64,000 nt of DNA from Gammaproteobacteria bacterium (GTDB lineage: Bacteria; Pseudomonadota; Gammaproteobacteria; Burkholderiales; Gallionellaceae). The translations under genes and the position numbers were made by a program. Below are positions 53,622 through 63,036 of the stretch, one piece after another (the stretch's first letter is position 1; each line of letters opens with the position of its first letter). The stretch is from the NCBI GenBank assembly GCA_018820925.1, contig JAHJNJ010000004.1, positions 98,154 to 162,153 of the forward strand, given 5' to 3'. The notes under the pieces are model-generated. The model was not told the DNA's origin. It saw only the letters and a program-made list of their open reading frames with translations, and made no database searches.

Positions 53622-54863
53622 TCAATCCAGCACGTGCGACACCAGTCCGTCCGCCAGCTTGGGTTCGAACCAGGTGGATTTGGGGGGCATCACCTCGTTG
53701 GCATCGGCAACCGCCATCAGGTCTTCCATGCGTGTCGCATACAGGGAGAAAGCCACGGCCATGCCATCGCGGTCGACGCGCTTTTCCAGCTCCGGCAGTC
53801 CGCGGATGCCGCCGACAAAGTCGATGCGCTTGTCGCGGCGCGGATCGTTGATGCCGAGCACCGGCCCGATCAGGTGATTCTGCAGCAGGCTCACATCCAG
53901 ACGCGCTACCGGATCGTTGGCGGGAATCAAATCGGTACGGATGTTCAGGCGGTACCACTGGCCTGGCAGGTAAAGACCGAATTCACCGGGCCGGGCGGGT
54001 TTGACCGGCGCGGAACTGGGCTGCACCGAAAAGTGCTCGCCGATGCGCTGCAAAAATGTTGCCGCATCCATGTCGTTCAAATCGGTCATCACGCGGTTGT
54101 AGTCCAGGATCTTCATTTGGTGGTGCGGGAAGATCACCGACAGGAAATAGTTGTAGCTCTCGTTGCCGTCATGCACCGGATTGGCTGCGCGCCGTGCCGC
54201 AGCCACACGCGACGCGGCCGCCGAGCGGTGGTGTCCGTCGGCAATGTAGAGGGCGTGCATGCCATCGAAAGCGGCGGTCAGTTGGGCTAGCACAGCGGCA
54301 TCGCGTATCACCCAGATGCTGTGGCGAATGCCGTCTTCCGCCGTCACATCGGCATCGGGCGTCGCGCCGGTTGCCGCGTGCAGGATGGCATCCACTTGCG
54401 GGGCAGCAGGATAGGCCAGCAATACCGGCCCGGTTTGCGCATTGAGCGCATCGATCTGGCGCACCCGGTCGTCTTCCTTATCCGGGCGGGTGAATTCATG
54501 CTTGCGGATGCGGTTGGTGTCGTAGTCCGCCACCGAAGCGGCCGCGACCAGCCCGGTCTGGCTGTGTCCGTTCATGATCAGTCGATAGGCGTAATAGCAG
54601 GGCTGACCATCGCGGGTCAGCACACCGGCAGCCAGCATCTTGTCCAGATTTTCCGCCGCCTTGGCATACACCTCGGCTGCATAAGGGTCGGTACCCACGG
54701 GCAAATCGATTTCCGGTTTGGAAATATGCAGAAAACTCCAAGGCTTCCCCTGGGCTCGCACTCGCGCCTCGTCGGTGGACAGCACATCATAGGGCGGGGC
54801 GGCGACTTCAGCGGCTCGAGAAGGGGCGGGACGCAGGCCGGCAAAGGGGCGGATCAGACTCAA
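53622..54863 (-). CDS. DUF1015 family protein
   Basis: This 413-aa protein matches the DUF1015 family from end to end: LIRPFAGLRPAPSRAAEVAAPPYDV at the N-terminus, FLHISKPEIDLP near 46, LYIADGHHRSAAASRV near 205-220, and FLSVIFPHHQMKILDYNRVM near 240. The family is conserved in bacteria and archaea, often near phosphoglycerate dehydrogenase genes, but its activity is unknown. It resembles a kinase/HxxR-type nucleotide-binding protein only distantly. No operon partner is evident. Confidence 0.85.
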   Translation of the reverse strand: MSLIRPFAGLRPAPSRAAEVAAPPYDVLSTDEARVRAQGKPWSFLHISKPEIDLPVGTDPYAAEVYAKAAENLDKMLAAGVLTRDGQPCYYAYRLIMNGHSQTGLVAAASVADYDTNRIRKHEFTRPDKEDDRVRQIDALNAQTGPVLLAYPAAPQVDAILHAATGATPDADVTAEDGIRHSIWVIRDAAVLAQLTAAFDGMHALYIADGHHRSAAASRVAAARRAANPVHDGNESYNYFLSVIFPHHQMKILDYNRVMTDLNDMDAATFLQRIGEHFSVQPSSAPVKPARPGEFGLYLPGQWYRLNIRTDLIPANDPVARLDVSLLQNHLIGPVLGINDPRRDKRIDFVGGIRGLPELEKRVDRDGMAVAFSLYATRMEDLMAVADANEVMPPKSTWFEPKLADGLVSHVLD

Positions 54864-55218
54864 TTGAAACTCCTTGGACTATCGGGTGATGAAAAAGCGA
54901 ACCCCGCTATTTTAACGGTCTGCCTCACCTCACCCCAAAAATAATTTGCGTATGCCGGGCCGTTATTCCGGCTGAGGCATGTACCTCAGTTAAATCCGGA
55001 TGGTTTATTGGGAACTACAACATCCCCTCCCCTTGCAGGTGCACTATCTGGGTTTGAGCGGCTGACGGCATCCTGAGGAACAAATCGTGGCAATTCCTTT
55101 TCAATTGTTCCTGTAGTTTGCTATCGTCTGAGAAGACATACCCCGGAACAGTGTCTTTGTGAACTTGGCAGCCTGCTTCCGTTGTACAGTCTTCTCCCTT
55201 TGGAATATTGAGAGCACC
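54864..55218. other. 355-bp divergent intergenic region with a stem-loop
   Basis: It lies between the DUF1015 gene and the YdcF-like gene, which face away from each other. It contains CTGAGG-CATGTA-CCTCAG (54972-54989), flanked by outer CCGG arms, a hairpin of unknown role. A 76-codon minus-strand frame (55015-55245) crosses the start of the YdcF-like gene and has no recognisable motif, so I do not call it. Confidence 0.4.
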
Positions 55219-55908
55219 ATGGCACGAATAGTATTGTTCCGGCAACGCCAGGTCTGGATGCCGACGATTTCAGGATGGCTTCTGTTGCTGTTCATCGGCA
55301 TTGCGACAAGCATCCTGCTGGCAAATAACCTCTACGCCTTCCTTGCGCCAAACCAGCCTGTTGGCGCGCGTGTTCTTGTGGTCGAGGGGTGGCTTACTCC
55401 CGGGGAGCTTGACCAGGCGATAGCCGTTTTTAACAAAGGTAAATATGAGCGCATCGTAACGACGGGTGGCCCGGTTTCCGGATGGCTTGGACTGAAACAA
55501 GACATGAGTTATGCCGAGTTGGCCGCCGACTACCTTGCACATCACGGTATCCAGCGCGACTTGATCGCCGTTGTACCGGCGCCAAGATCGGCACAGGAGC
55601 GTACGTTCCTGAGTGCCATCATGTTTCGCGAGTCGGCCCAACGGCTGGGGATCACGTTTGATGCGATTGACGTCTTTTCATCCGGAGCGCACGCGCGCCG
55701 CTCGCGTTTGCTTTTTCAAATGGCATTGGGGCAGAAGGTGCGGGTGGGCATCTTGGCGGCACGACCCGATGAATTTGATCCCGAAGCCTGGTGGAAGACA
55801 AGCGAGGGGGTAGAGCAAATGTTCTTTCAATCGTTCGGCTTCGTTTGGGTGAAATGCTGCTTCTGGCCGGGGCCGCTCGGCTCCCGGCAAGAACTGTGGG
55901 TCAGATAA
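55219..55908 (+). CDS. YdcF/SanA/ElyC-like DUF218 protein
   Basis: This is a 229-aa protein with one N-terminal membrane anchor (about 13-35: GWLLLLFIGIATSILL) and a periplasmic DUF218-like domain. The domain has VLVVEGWLTPGELDQAIAVFNKGKYERIVTTGGP (about 56-90), SYAELAADYLAHHGI and FSSGAHARRSRLLFQMAL near 155. Relatives (ElyC, SanA) act in envelope integrity and lipid-carrier metabolism. This subfamily lacks some of the acidic residues of classical DUF218, so the function is open. ATG 55219 is preferred; an in-frame TTG or similar at 55159 would add 20 residues. Confidence 0.7.
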   Translation: MARIVLFRQRQVWMPTISGWLLLLFIGIATSILLANNLYAFLAPNQPVGARVLVVEGWLTPGELDQAIAVFNKGKYERIVTTGGPVSGWLGLKQDMSYAELAADYLAHHGIQRDLIAVVPAPRSAQERTFLSAIMFRESAQRLGITFDAIDVFSSGAHARRSRLLFQMALGQKVRVGILAARPDEFDPEAWWKTSEGVEQMFFQSFGFVWVKCCFWPGPLGSRQELWVR

Positions 55909-55918
55909 TTCACTGTGT

Positions 55919-56317
55919 TCAATCTTTCAGGCCGGAACGCTTCTGCTGCGCCGTCATGATCTTCGGCAGGTTGACCTCGATCCAGTCGGTCAGCGACTCC
56001 ACCTGACTGCCGATGCCCTCGCCCAACGGCGTCAGGTTGTATTCCACATGCGGCGGCAGCACCGGGTGCGACACCCGGTCGATGAAACCGTCCTGCTCCA
56101 GTTGCTGCAGCGTCTGCGCCAGCATTTTCTCGCTTACCCCGCCGATCTTGCGGCGCAACTCGCTGAAGCGGTGCGTCCCCTCGCGCAGCGCCACCAGCAC
56201 CAGCACCCCCCAGCGGCTGGTGACGTGATTGAGGATTGCGCGCGAAGGGCACGCTTCGGCGAAGACTTCGCCGCGGCGTATCTTGATCGACAGTTTTCCG
56301 GTATCCACATTTGCCAT
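55919..56317 (-). CDS. HxlR-family transcriptional regulator
   Basis: This is a 132-aa winged-helix regulator. CPSRAILNHVTSRWGVLVLVALREGTHRFSELRRKIGGVSEKMLAQTLQQLEQDGFIDR (about 24-82) is the HxlR signature, with the redox-sensing-type Cys at about residue 24. It is divergent from the quinone reductase gene and probably controls it in response to electrophiles or quinones (as YodB and QorR do). Confidence 0.92.
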   Translation of the reverse strand: MANVDTGKLSIKIRRGEVFAEACPSRAILNHVTSRWGVLVLVALREGTHRFSELRRKIGGVSEKMLAQTLQQLEQDGFIDRVSHPVLPPHVEYNLTPLGEGIGSQVESLTDWIEVNLPKIMTAQQKRSGLKD

Positions 56318-56326
56318 GATACTTAC

Positions 56327-56346
56327 CTTTTTGTACGTACTTACGT
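56327..56346. promoter_or_regulatory. Possible HxlR operator in the hxlR-qorB divergent region
   Basis: TTTTTGTACGTACTTACGTT contains the self-complementary GTACGTAC and a nearby ACTTACGT. It sits 10-29 bp upstream of the hxlR start and about 60 bp before the quinone reductase gene, as autoregulating QorR/YodB-type operators do. Confidence 0.5.
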
Positions 56347-56406
56347 TTGGTTAGTATAACGGATATCCTTCGTTTACCCAATCACTCAACCAGGAAAGGA
56401 AACATC

Positions 56407-57255
56407 ATGATTGTCGTCACCGGAGCCACCGGCCAACTGGGCCGCCTCGTCATCGCCGCGCTGCTGAAGAAAATCCCCGCAGCGCAGATTGCAGCCGCCG
56501 TGCGCAATATGGAGAAGGCAAAAGACCTCGCCGCGCTGGGCGTGCAAGTGCGCCAAGCCGATTACAACCAACCCGCCAGTTGGGATGTCGCGCTGAAAGG
56601 GGCGGACAAAGTGCTGCTCATCTCCTCCAGCGAGATCGGCCAGCGCACCCAACAGCACAAAGCCGTCATCGACGCCGCCAAGCGCGCCGGTGTGAAACTG
56701 CTGGCCTACACCAGTGTGTTGCATGCCGACACCTCCGTGCTCGGGCTGGCGGGCGAACACAGGGAAACCGAAGCCCATATCCGCGCTTCCGGCGTGCCCG
56801 CCGTTCTCCTGCGCCACGGTTGGTACACCGAGAACTACACCATGGGTGTTCCCACCGCGCTGAAACTGGGCGCGGTGTACGGCTGCGCAGGCGACGGACG
56901 CATCTCCTCGGCCACGCGTGCCGACTATGCCGAAGCAGATGTCGCCGCGCTGACCGCGGACAATCAGGCCGGGAAAATCCATGAACTGGCGGGCGACACC
57001 GCCTACACCCTGACTGAACTCGCAGCGGAAATCTCGCGCCAGAGCGGCAAGGCCATCGGCTACGTCAACCTGCCGGAAGCGGATTACAAGCAAGCGCTGC
57101 TGGGTGCAGGTCTGCCGGAACCACTCGCGGCATTGCTGGCGGATTCCGATACGGGTGTTTCAAAAGGCGCGCTGTTCGATGACGGCAAACAGCTGAGCAA
57201 GCTCATCGGCAAGGCGACGACACCTTTGGCTATGGCCGTCAAGGCGGCGTTGTGA
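56407..57255 (+). CDS. qorB: NAD(P)H:quinone oxidoreductase / NmrA-like SDR protein
   Basis: This is a 282-aa atypical short-chain dehydrogenase close in length to E. coli QorB (286 aa). The N-terminal NADP motif is IVVTGATGQLGRLVIAALL, followed by KLLAYTSVLHADTS near 98 and LRHGWYTENYTMGVP near 136. It reduces quinones in the cytosol. The divergent HxlR regulator and shared operator region suggest induction by electrophiles. ATG 56407 follows AGGAAAGGAAAC. Confidence 0.88.
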   Translation: MIVVTGATGQLGRLVIAALLKKIPAAQIAAAVRNMEKAKDLAALGVQVRQADYNQPASWDVALKGADKVLLISSSEIGQRTQQHKAVIDAAKRAGVKLLAYTSVLHADTSVLGLAGEHRETEAHIRASGVPAVLLRHGWYTENYTMGVPTALKLGAVYGCAGDGRISSATRADYAEADVAALTADNQAGKIHELAGDTAYTLTELAAEISRQSGKAIGYVNLPEADYKQALLGAGLPEPLAALLADSDTGVSKGALFDDGKQLSKLIGKATTPLAMAVKAAL

Positions 57256-57290
57256 GAAAAGCGCAGGCAGGCCGCAGCCTGCCCTTCGCA

Positions 57291-58045
57291 TCAAATCAGC
57301 GTCGAGAGATGTTGTCCCAGCGTGTGCATATTGACGAAGGTCAATCCATGCATCGCGCTTAATCCCTTGCATTGTTCGGGATCAAGGTCCAGCACGCAAA
57401 GTATGAAATGCTTTTGCTCGATGCTGAGTATTTTCTTGAGAGAGATATATTTGTCCAGGTCCTGCCTGAATTCACCGGTCTTGCACTCAATATAGAGCGG
57501 CCGGGTTTTATTGATCAGGAAGAAGACATCCAGTTCTCTTTTCTCGTTTGGTGGAAACGAAAGCACCAGGTTGCGAGCGCAAGCGTATTCTGCTTTTTGT
57601 TCGTGGCACATCCTCACGCCAGTCATCAGCGCTTACCACTCAAGCCACTCTCCGGAGAAAAAACGCCGAACAGCGGGGGCTTTTTGCAGGACAAGGCGAA
57701 TGTTCTTTTCCCCCTTGTTTGTAAAACAACGTGCAACAAGGGAATATTCGTGAAGTTTTCGGGAGAAGGATTCAAGCGACTTCGCGTCTTCTGCCGATTT
57801 CTTGTCCAGATGTATCAAGGCGCTGCTGTATTCCTTTTGCTGAGCGTAGCGAATTCGTTCGCAAATCTCGCCCAGCAGTTCATAGTCGGAGCCGATTGCA
57901 ACGGCAGCCTCATCGAAAAAGCCGGTTGTATCGACAGCGCTGGAATTGATCGTGGCGTTGATGCTCTTGCTCTGGAGTGTGGGCCAATCATATCGCGTTC
58001 ATGTTCTGTGACCGTGCCGCACTTGCTGCATCGTGATATGGACAT
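57291..58045 (-). pseudogene. DUF1887/Card1-like PD-(D/E)XK nuclease gene, broken by an in-frame stop and a frameshift
   Basis: Three minus-strand pieces make one protein. An N-terminal piece has a zinc-ribbon-like RCSKCG (start 58045). A second frame, from about 57980, covers a helical region ending FFSGEWLEW. A TAA (57635-57633) follows, and the same frame continues as ALMTGVRMCHEQ and then a nuclease core ELDVFFL...LYIECKTGEFRQDLDKYISLKKIL. The E-x-x / E-C-K spacing is the PD-(D/E)XK active site, as in DUF1887/Card1. In relatives a Tyr usually follows W-L-E-x, so the TAA probably replaced TAT or TAC. The last piece (57291-57626) still encodes the intact catalytic core. Confidence 0.65.
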
Positions 58046-58108
58046 GAGATAGATCCGTTAATTGAAATTGGACTGTGTATACATTGGCGCACCATCCGGC
58101 AACTGTGT

Positions 58109-59266
58109 CTATGCTGCAGAAGGCACCGTGCCGCATGGGCTGGCAGTTACCGTCCGATTCCTGCCTTCGGTCTTGGCTTGATACATCGCGGCATCGGCTT
58201 GCGGGAGCAGGGTTTCAATATCGTAAGAGCCGGAGGCGACACCGATGCTTACGGTAATGGAGAATTGCTTGTCCTGGCAGCCGATTGGGGTTGCGGCGAT
58301 GGTTTGGCGCAGTTTCTCGGCCAGGTCCTGCGCCTGGGTCAGCGGTGTGTCCGGCAGCAGGATGGCGAATTCCTCGCCGCCCAATCTGCCGAGTACATCC
58401 GATTTGCGAAATTCGGCTTCGAGTATTTTTCCGATCCGACTCAGTGTGATGTCGCCAAAATGGTGGCCGTGGGTGTCGTTGATGCGTTTGAAATGATCGA
58501 CATCCATCACGATGGCGCTCAGCGGCAACTGGTTGCGCTCGCAATAGCTGATGATTTGTTCGCCGCACTCGAAGAAGGAGCGGCGATTGTTGATGCTGGT
58601 AAGCGCGTCGATCCTGGAGCGCGTGTCGGCTTCTTCATAGGCATGCTGCAATTTGTAGCCAAGATGGAAATTGCGGTGCATCGCATCGGAGAGAATCTTG
58701 GCGCCGCGCAGCGTCACGACGATGAAAATGGTGGAGCCGATAGCCATGCCGAGGTGGAGTTTACTGGGCTGGGAATACAGCCAGAGTGTGACTGGCAGCA
58801 AAATGGAAAGCATGCCCGTAATTGCTGTTGATCGGTGTGCCGAGTAGGTGGCCAGTACGCCGCCGGCCATACCGATCAGGATAAACATGGTGAATGCCTG
58901 CCCCAGCTGGGAATCATTCGGCATGATGAACAGGGCGCCTATTCCCCAGATCAGCGTTGAAGCGATGAGTGCGGCGACGTAGGGGCGCGCATGCTGCAAT
59001 GTTTCTTGTGTATCCCGCTGCGGGCGAAAATGGACGAGGTATAGGTACAGTCTGACCAAGGTGCTGAGAAACATGAAGCCGAACCAGATCATCAGGATTC
59101 TGGTGTCGGTATAGTCCCACAGAACCCAACACAGCAAGAGAGAAACTGCGAAGCTGACGAACAGTCCGAGATAGGACTGCTGAACCAGCAGCCGCAGTTT
59201 GTCCGAATTGACCTGAGCGTCAATGCTCGGGGTTGCGCAAGCGTTGCGTGGAATATCTTGTTCCAA
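58109..59266 (-). CDS. Membrane-bound diguanylate cyclase (GGDEF)
   Basis: This is a 385-aa protein. About six transmembrane helices (residues about 25-210, a 7TM-like or MASE-type sensor) are followed by a GGDEF domain (about 220-375). It has VMDVDHFKRINDTHGHHFGD, active-site GGEEF and an inhibitory I-site RKSD five residues before it, so it should make c-di-GMP and be product-inhibited. C-di-GMP often controls EPS, but the gene is about 9 kb from the EPS locus. TTG 59266 has AAGGAG eight bases upstream and is preferred over the far upstream ATG 59392. Confidence 0.88.
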   Translation of the reverse strand: MEQDIPRNACATPSIDAQVNSDKLRLLVQQSYLGLFVSFAVSLLLCWVLWDYTDTRILMIWFGFMFLSTLVRLYLYLVHFRPQRDTQETLQHARPYVAALIASTLIWGIGALFIMPNDSQLGQAFTMFILIGMAGGVLATYSAHRSTAITGMLSILLPVTLWLYSQPSKLHLGMAIGSTIFIVVTLRGAKILSDAMHRNFHLGYKLQHAYEEADTRSRIDALTSINNRRSFFECGEQIISYCERNQLPLSAIVMDVDHFKRINDTHGHHFGDITLSRIGKILEAEFRKSDVLGRLGGEEFAILLPDTPLTQAQDLAEKLRQTIAATPIGCQDKQFSITVSIGVASGSYDIETLLPQADAAMYQAKTEGRNRTVTASPCGTVPSAA

Positions 59267-59396
59267 TTGGGACTCCTTCGGGAAGTCGTGCCGAGTGCAT
59301 GTTACCAAATTCGCAGAGTGGAGGTAGCTTGCCGGGATAGCCGACAAGCCATTCGGTGCAATTGCACCGCAATGGTGCATTGCGCGCCACAAAAGA

Positions 59397-62300
59397 CTAC
59401 TTCAACTCCCCAAAGAAATTCCTGATCGCCAACACCCTCTGCTGCAAATCCCCATACTTCAAATCGATCTTCAGCTTGTCCTGTCCCGCCATCTTGATAT
59501 GCCGTTTGCTCTGGATCATGGTGATGACCTTCATCGGGTCGATGGGTGGATTGGGGACGAACTGGATGACGATCGCTTCGCTTGAAGCATCCACTTTGCT
59601 GATGCCCAGCGGCTTGGCGAGGATGCGCAGGCGGTGGCTGTCGAGCAGGGTCTGTGCGGGCTCCGGTAGCAGGCCGAAGCGGTCGATAAGTTCCTGTTGC
59701 ATGTCGTCCAGGTCTTGCTGTGTATTGCAGTGCGCGAGGCGCTTGTAGATGACCAGGCGCTGGTGGATGTCGCCGCAGTAGTCGTTGGGCAACAACGCGG
59801 GTGTATGCAGGTTGATCTCGGTGGTCACGCCCAGCGGGTGCGCCATGTCCGGTTCCTTGCCCTGTTTGAGAGAGGCGATGGCGGCAGCGAGCATGTCGTT
59901 GTAAAGGCTGAAGCCGATCTCCTGCATTTCGCCGCTCTGCGATTCGCCCAGCACTTCGCCCGCGCCGCGTATCTCCAGGTCGTGCATGGCGAGGAAGAAA
60001 CCGCTGCCCAGTTGTTCCATGGCCTGGATCGCTTCGAGGCGCTTCTTTGCCTGCGCGGTGAGTCCGTCCATGCTGTCCACCAGCAGGTAGGCATAGGCTT
60101 GGTGGTGCGAACGACCGACGCGACCGCGCAACTGGTGCAGTTGAGCGAGGCCGAAGCGGTCGGCGCGGTTCATGATGATGGTGTTTGCCGTCGGCACGTC
60201 GATACCCGTTTCGATGATCGTGGAGCACAGCAGCACGTTGAAGCGCTGATGGTGGAAGTCGCGCATCACCGCTTCCAGGTCGCGTTCGCCCATCTGGCCG
60301 TGCGCCACACGGATACGGGCCTCCGGCAGCAGCGTCTCCAGTTTCTCCAGCATGTTGTTGATGGTGTCGACTTCGTTGTGCAGAAAGTATACCTGCCCGC
60401 CGCGCTTGAGTTCGCGCAGCACGGCCTCGCGGATGATGCCCTGACTGAAACCGGCGACAAAGGTCTTGATGGACAGGCGGCGCTGCGGCGCGGTGGCGAT
60501 CACCGAGAAATCGCGCAGGCCTTCCAGCGACATCGCCAGCGTGCGCGGGATGGGCGTGGCGGTGAGCGTGAGCACATCTACTTCGGCACGCAGTGCCTTG
60601 AGTCGTTCTTTCTGTTGCACGCCGAAACGGTGTTCTTCGTCGAGGATGACCAGCCCCAGGTTATGGAACTTCACATCCTTCTGGATCAGCTTGTGCGTGC
60701 CGATGACGATGTCGAGCTTGCCGTCCGCCAGATCTTTCAGCGATTGCGTCACTTCCTTGGTGGAACGGAAGCGCGACAACTCGGCGATCTTGATCGGCCA
60801 GTCGGCAAAGCGGTTGGAGAAATTCTGGAAATGCTGTTCGGCCAGCAGCGTGGTGGGCACCAGCACCGCGACTTGCTTTCCATCCATCACCGCGACAAAG
60901 GCGGCGCGCAGCGCGACTTCAGTTTTGCCGAATCCCACGTCGCCGCAGATGAGCCGGTCCATCGGCTTGCCGGATTGCAGGTCGAGCAGCACCGCTTCGA
61001 TGGCGGCGGCCTGGTCGGTGGTTTCTTCAAAACCGAACCCGGCTGCAAACGCCTCGTAGTCGTGATAAGTGAGCTTGAAGGCGTGGCCTTTGCGCGTGGC
61101 GCGCTGGGCATAGATGTTCAGCAGCTCGGCCGCAGTGTCGCGCACCTGCTGCATGGCGCGGCGTTTGGCCTTGTCCCAGGTGCCGGTCCCCAGCTTGTGC
61201 AGCGGGGCCGCTTCCGGTGTGCCGCCGCTGTAGCGGCTGATCACGTGCAGTTGCGAGACGGGTACATAGAGTTTGTCTTCGCCCGCGTATTCCAGCAGCA
61301 GGAATTCACCTTCGCCTTCGCCGAGGTCGAGATTCACCAATCCGCGGTAGCGCGCGATGCCGTGTTGCTCATGCACCACCGGATCGCCCGGCTTGAGTTC
61401 GGACAGGTCGCGCAACATGCCTTCCACGTTGCTCTTCTTGGCGACGCGATTGGCGCGGCTTCGGGGCTGGGCGGCGTACAGCTCGGTCTCGGTGACGATG
61501 GCGAGCTTGTCATCGGGAAGCGTGAAGCCGATCTGGACGGGGCCGACGCCGAGCATGAATTTGTCTTTGCTGGCGAGGAATCCGGTGTAGTCGTCGCACA
61601 TCGCAGGCAACAGGCCGTATTCCTTCAGGTAGCCGGACATGATCTCGCGGCGGCCGAGGCTGTCGGCGAGCAGCAGAGTACGGCCGCTGTATGTTTGCAG
61701 GAAGTTCTGGAAGGCGTGGGTGGGGATTTCGGCTTTGCGGTCTACGGCGATGGGGGGGATGGGAGCTGTGGGGCAAGTCGTTACGTTTTTCGCGGTGCTT
61801 GCTGCCGACTCTTCATTAAGCCGTTCGTGCTGACCCTTCGACAGGCTCAGGACTGAAGGCTCTGGTCGAAGCATGGACGGCGTTCCACCAATTCCGTCTG
61901 GAGCGCCGTTCGTTCCTTCGACAGGCTCAGGACGAACGGGGTTGGAGAGTGCAGGGGGAACGGTTGATTGAAGTATGTCTATCCGCGCAAACTCCTTCGC
62001 ACGGATAAAGAACTGCTCCCCATCCAGAAATAATTCCTTCGTCTCCAGCAATGGTCTTTGCGGATCGCCGCGCAACAGGTTGTAGCGCGAGGCGGCATCC
62101 TTGCCGAAGGTGGCGATGGCTTCGTCCACATTGTGGTGCAGGCACAGCGTGGCGTTCTTGGGCAAGTAGTCGAGCAGGGTGGCGGTCTGTTCGAAGAACA
62201 GCGGCAGGTAGTACTCGATACCGGCCGGGGCGATGCCTTTGCTCACGTCTTTATATATACGCGATTTGGACGGGTCGCCCTCGAAGCGGTCACGGAAGTT

Positions 62301-63005
62301 CTGGCGGAAAGTCGCCTGGCCTTTCTCGTCCATGGGGAATTCGCGCGCGGGCAGCAGGCGGATCTCCGGCACCGGATACAGGGTGCGCTGGGTGTCCACG
62401 TCGAAGGTGGCGATGGTCTCGATCTCGTCGTCGAACAGGTCGATGCGGTAGGGCAGCAGGCTGCCCATGGCGAACAGGTCGATGATGCCGCCGCGCACGC
62501 AGTATTCGCCGGGGGTGAGTACCTGCTGCACGTGGTTGTAGCCGGCCAGCGTCATTTGCTGGCGGAAGGCATTGAGGTCGAGGCGTTCGCCCTTTTTCAG
62601 GAAAAAGGTGTAGGCAGCCAGATAGGAAACTGGCGGCAGCGGGTACAGGGCGGTGGTGATTGGCACAATGACGACGTCGCAGGCATTGGTGCGGATGTGG
62701 TGCAGCGTGGCCAACCGCTCCGAGATCAGGTCCTGGTGCGGCGAAAAGTGGTCGTAAGGCAGGGTTTCCCAGTCGGGTAATAAATGCACCCTGAGTTTGG
62801 GGTCGAAGAACGGTATTTCCTCTACCAGCCGCTGCGCTTCCAGCGCGTTGGCGGCGATGACCACCAGCGGCACATGGTGCGGCGCGTATTGTGCCAGGGC
62901 CAGCGCATCGGACGAGCCCTGCAGGTTGGTGTAGCGCGGTCGGGAATGTTTGGACGAGAAAAGCACGGCGGACAACCTGAAACAAAGGCGCGCATTATAA
63001 GCCAC
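59397..63005 (-). CDS. mfd: Transcription-repair coupling factor Mfd, with repeat-derived insertion
   Basis: This is a 1202-aa DNA translocase that removes stalled RNA polymerase and recruits UvrA. It has a UvrB-like N-terminal domain (LPDWETLPYDHFSPH, LLPYRIDLFDDEIETI), an RNA-polymerase-interaction domain (HEQHGIARYRGL), the helicase core with Walker A GDVGFGKTEVALRAAF and DEEHRFGV, and a C-terminal TRCF domain. It is about 50 residues longer than usual because of an extra segment encoded at about 61,760-61,960. That segment contains RPEPVEG and LSLSKG peptides made by two interspersed DNA repeats. It diverges from ispD with 31 bp between. Confidence 0.93.
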   Translation of the reverse strand: MAYNARLCFRLSAVLFSSKHSRPRYTNLQGSSDALALAQYAPHHVPLVVIAANALEAQRLVEEIPFFDPKLRVHLLPDWETLPYDHFSPHQDLISERLATLHHIRTNACDVVIVPITTALYPLPPVSYLAAYTFFLKKGERLDLNAFRQQMTLAGYNHVQQVLTPGEYCVRGGIIDLFAMGSLLPYRIDLFDDEIETIATFDVDTQRTLYPVPEIRLLPAREFPMDEKGQATFRQNFRDRFEGDPSKSRIYKDVSKGIAPAGIEYYLPLFFEQTATLLDYLPKNATLCLHHNVDEAIATFGKDAASRYNLLRGDPQRPLLETKELFLDGEQFFIRAKEFARIDILQSTVPPALSNPVRPEPVEGTNGAPDGIGGTPSMLRPEPSVLSLSKGQHERLNEESAASTAKNVTTCPTAPIPPIAVDRKAEIPTHAFQNFLQTYSGRTLLLADSLGRREIMSGYLKEYGLLPAMCDDYTGFLASKDKFMLGVGPVQIGFTLPDDKLAIVTETELYAAQPRSRANRVAKKSNVEGMLRDLSELKPGDPVVHEQHGIARYRGLVNLDLGEGEGEFLLLEYAGEDKLYVPVSQLHVISRYSGGTPEAAPLHKLGTGTWDKAKRRAMQQVRDTAAELLNIYAQRATRKGHAFKLTYHDYEAFAAGFGFEETTDQAAAIEAVLLDLQSGKPMDRLICGDVGFGKTEVALRAAFVAVMDGKQVAVLVPTTLLAEQHFQNFSNRFADWPIKIAELSRFRSTKEVTQSLKDLADGKLDIVIGTHKLIQKDVKFHNLGLVILDEEHRFGVQQKERLKALRAEVDVLTLTATPIPRTLAMSLEGLRDFSVIATAPQRRLSIKTFVAGFSQGIIREAVLRELKRGGQVYFLHNEVDTINNMLEKLETLLPEARIRVAHGQMGERDLEAVMRDFHHQRFNVLLCSTIIETGIDVPTANTIIMNRADRFGLAQLHQLRGRVGRSHHQAYAYLLVDSMDGLTAQAKKRLEAIQAMEQLGSGFFLAMHDLEIRGAGEVLGESQSGEMQEIGFSLYNDMLAAAIASLKQGKEPDMAHPLGVTTEINLHTPALLPNDYCGDIHQRLVIYKRLAHCNTQQDLDDMQQELIDRFGLLPEPAQTLLDSHRLRILAKPLGISKVDASSEAIVIQFVPNPPIDPMKVITMIQSKRHIKMAGQDKLKIDLKYGDLQQRVLAIRNFFGELK
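61823..61940. repeat. Two interspersed repeat copies inside mfd
   Basis: CTTCGACAGGCTCAGGAC occurs at 61838-61855 and 61918-61935. The second copy is enclosed by 8-bp arms CCGTTCGT (61907-61914) and ACGAACGG (61933-61940). The first has the remains of the same arms (GTTCG... before, GAAGG after). A third relative lies at 19780. They are in frame with mfd and encode the RPEPVEG and VLSLSKG peptides. Confidence 0.75.
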
Positions 63006-63036
63006 GTCGCCCGTCCGCCTGTTTTACAATTCGGTT

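Noticed and set aside
55015..55245. 76-codon minus-strand frame near the YdcF-like gene
   Set aside because: It overlaps the YdcF-like start and ribosome site, and has no homology signal visible by eye.
59697..61856. 719-codon plus-strand open frame inside mfd
   Set aside because: It is antisense to Mfd helicase motifs; composition is typical of a shadow frame.
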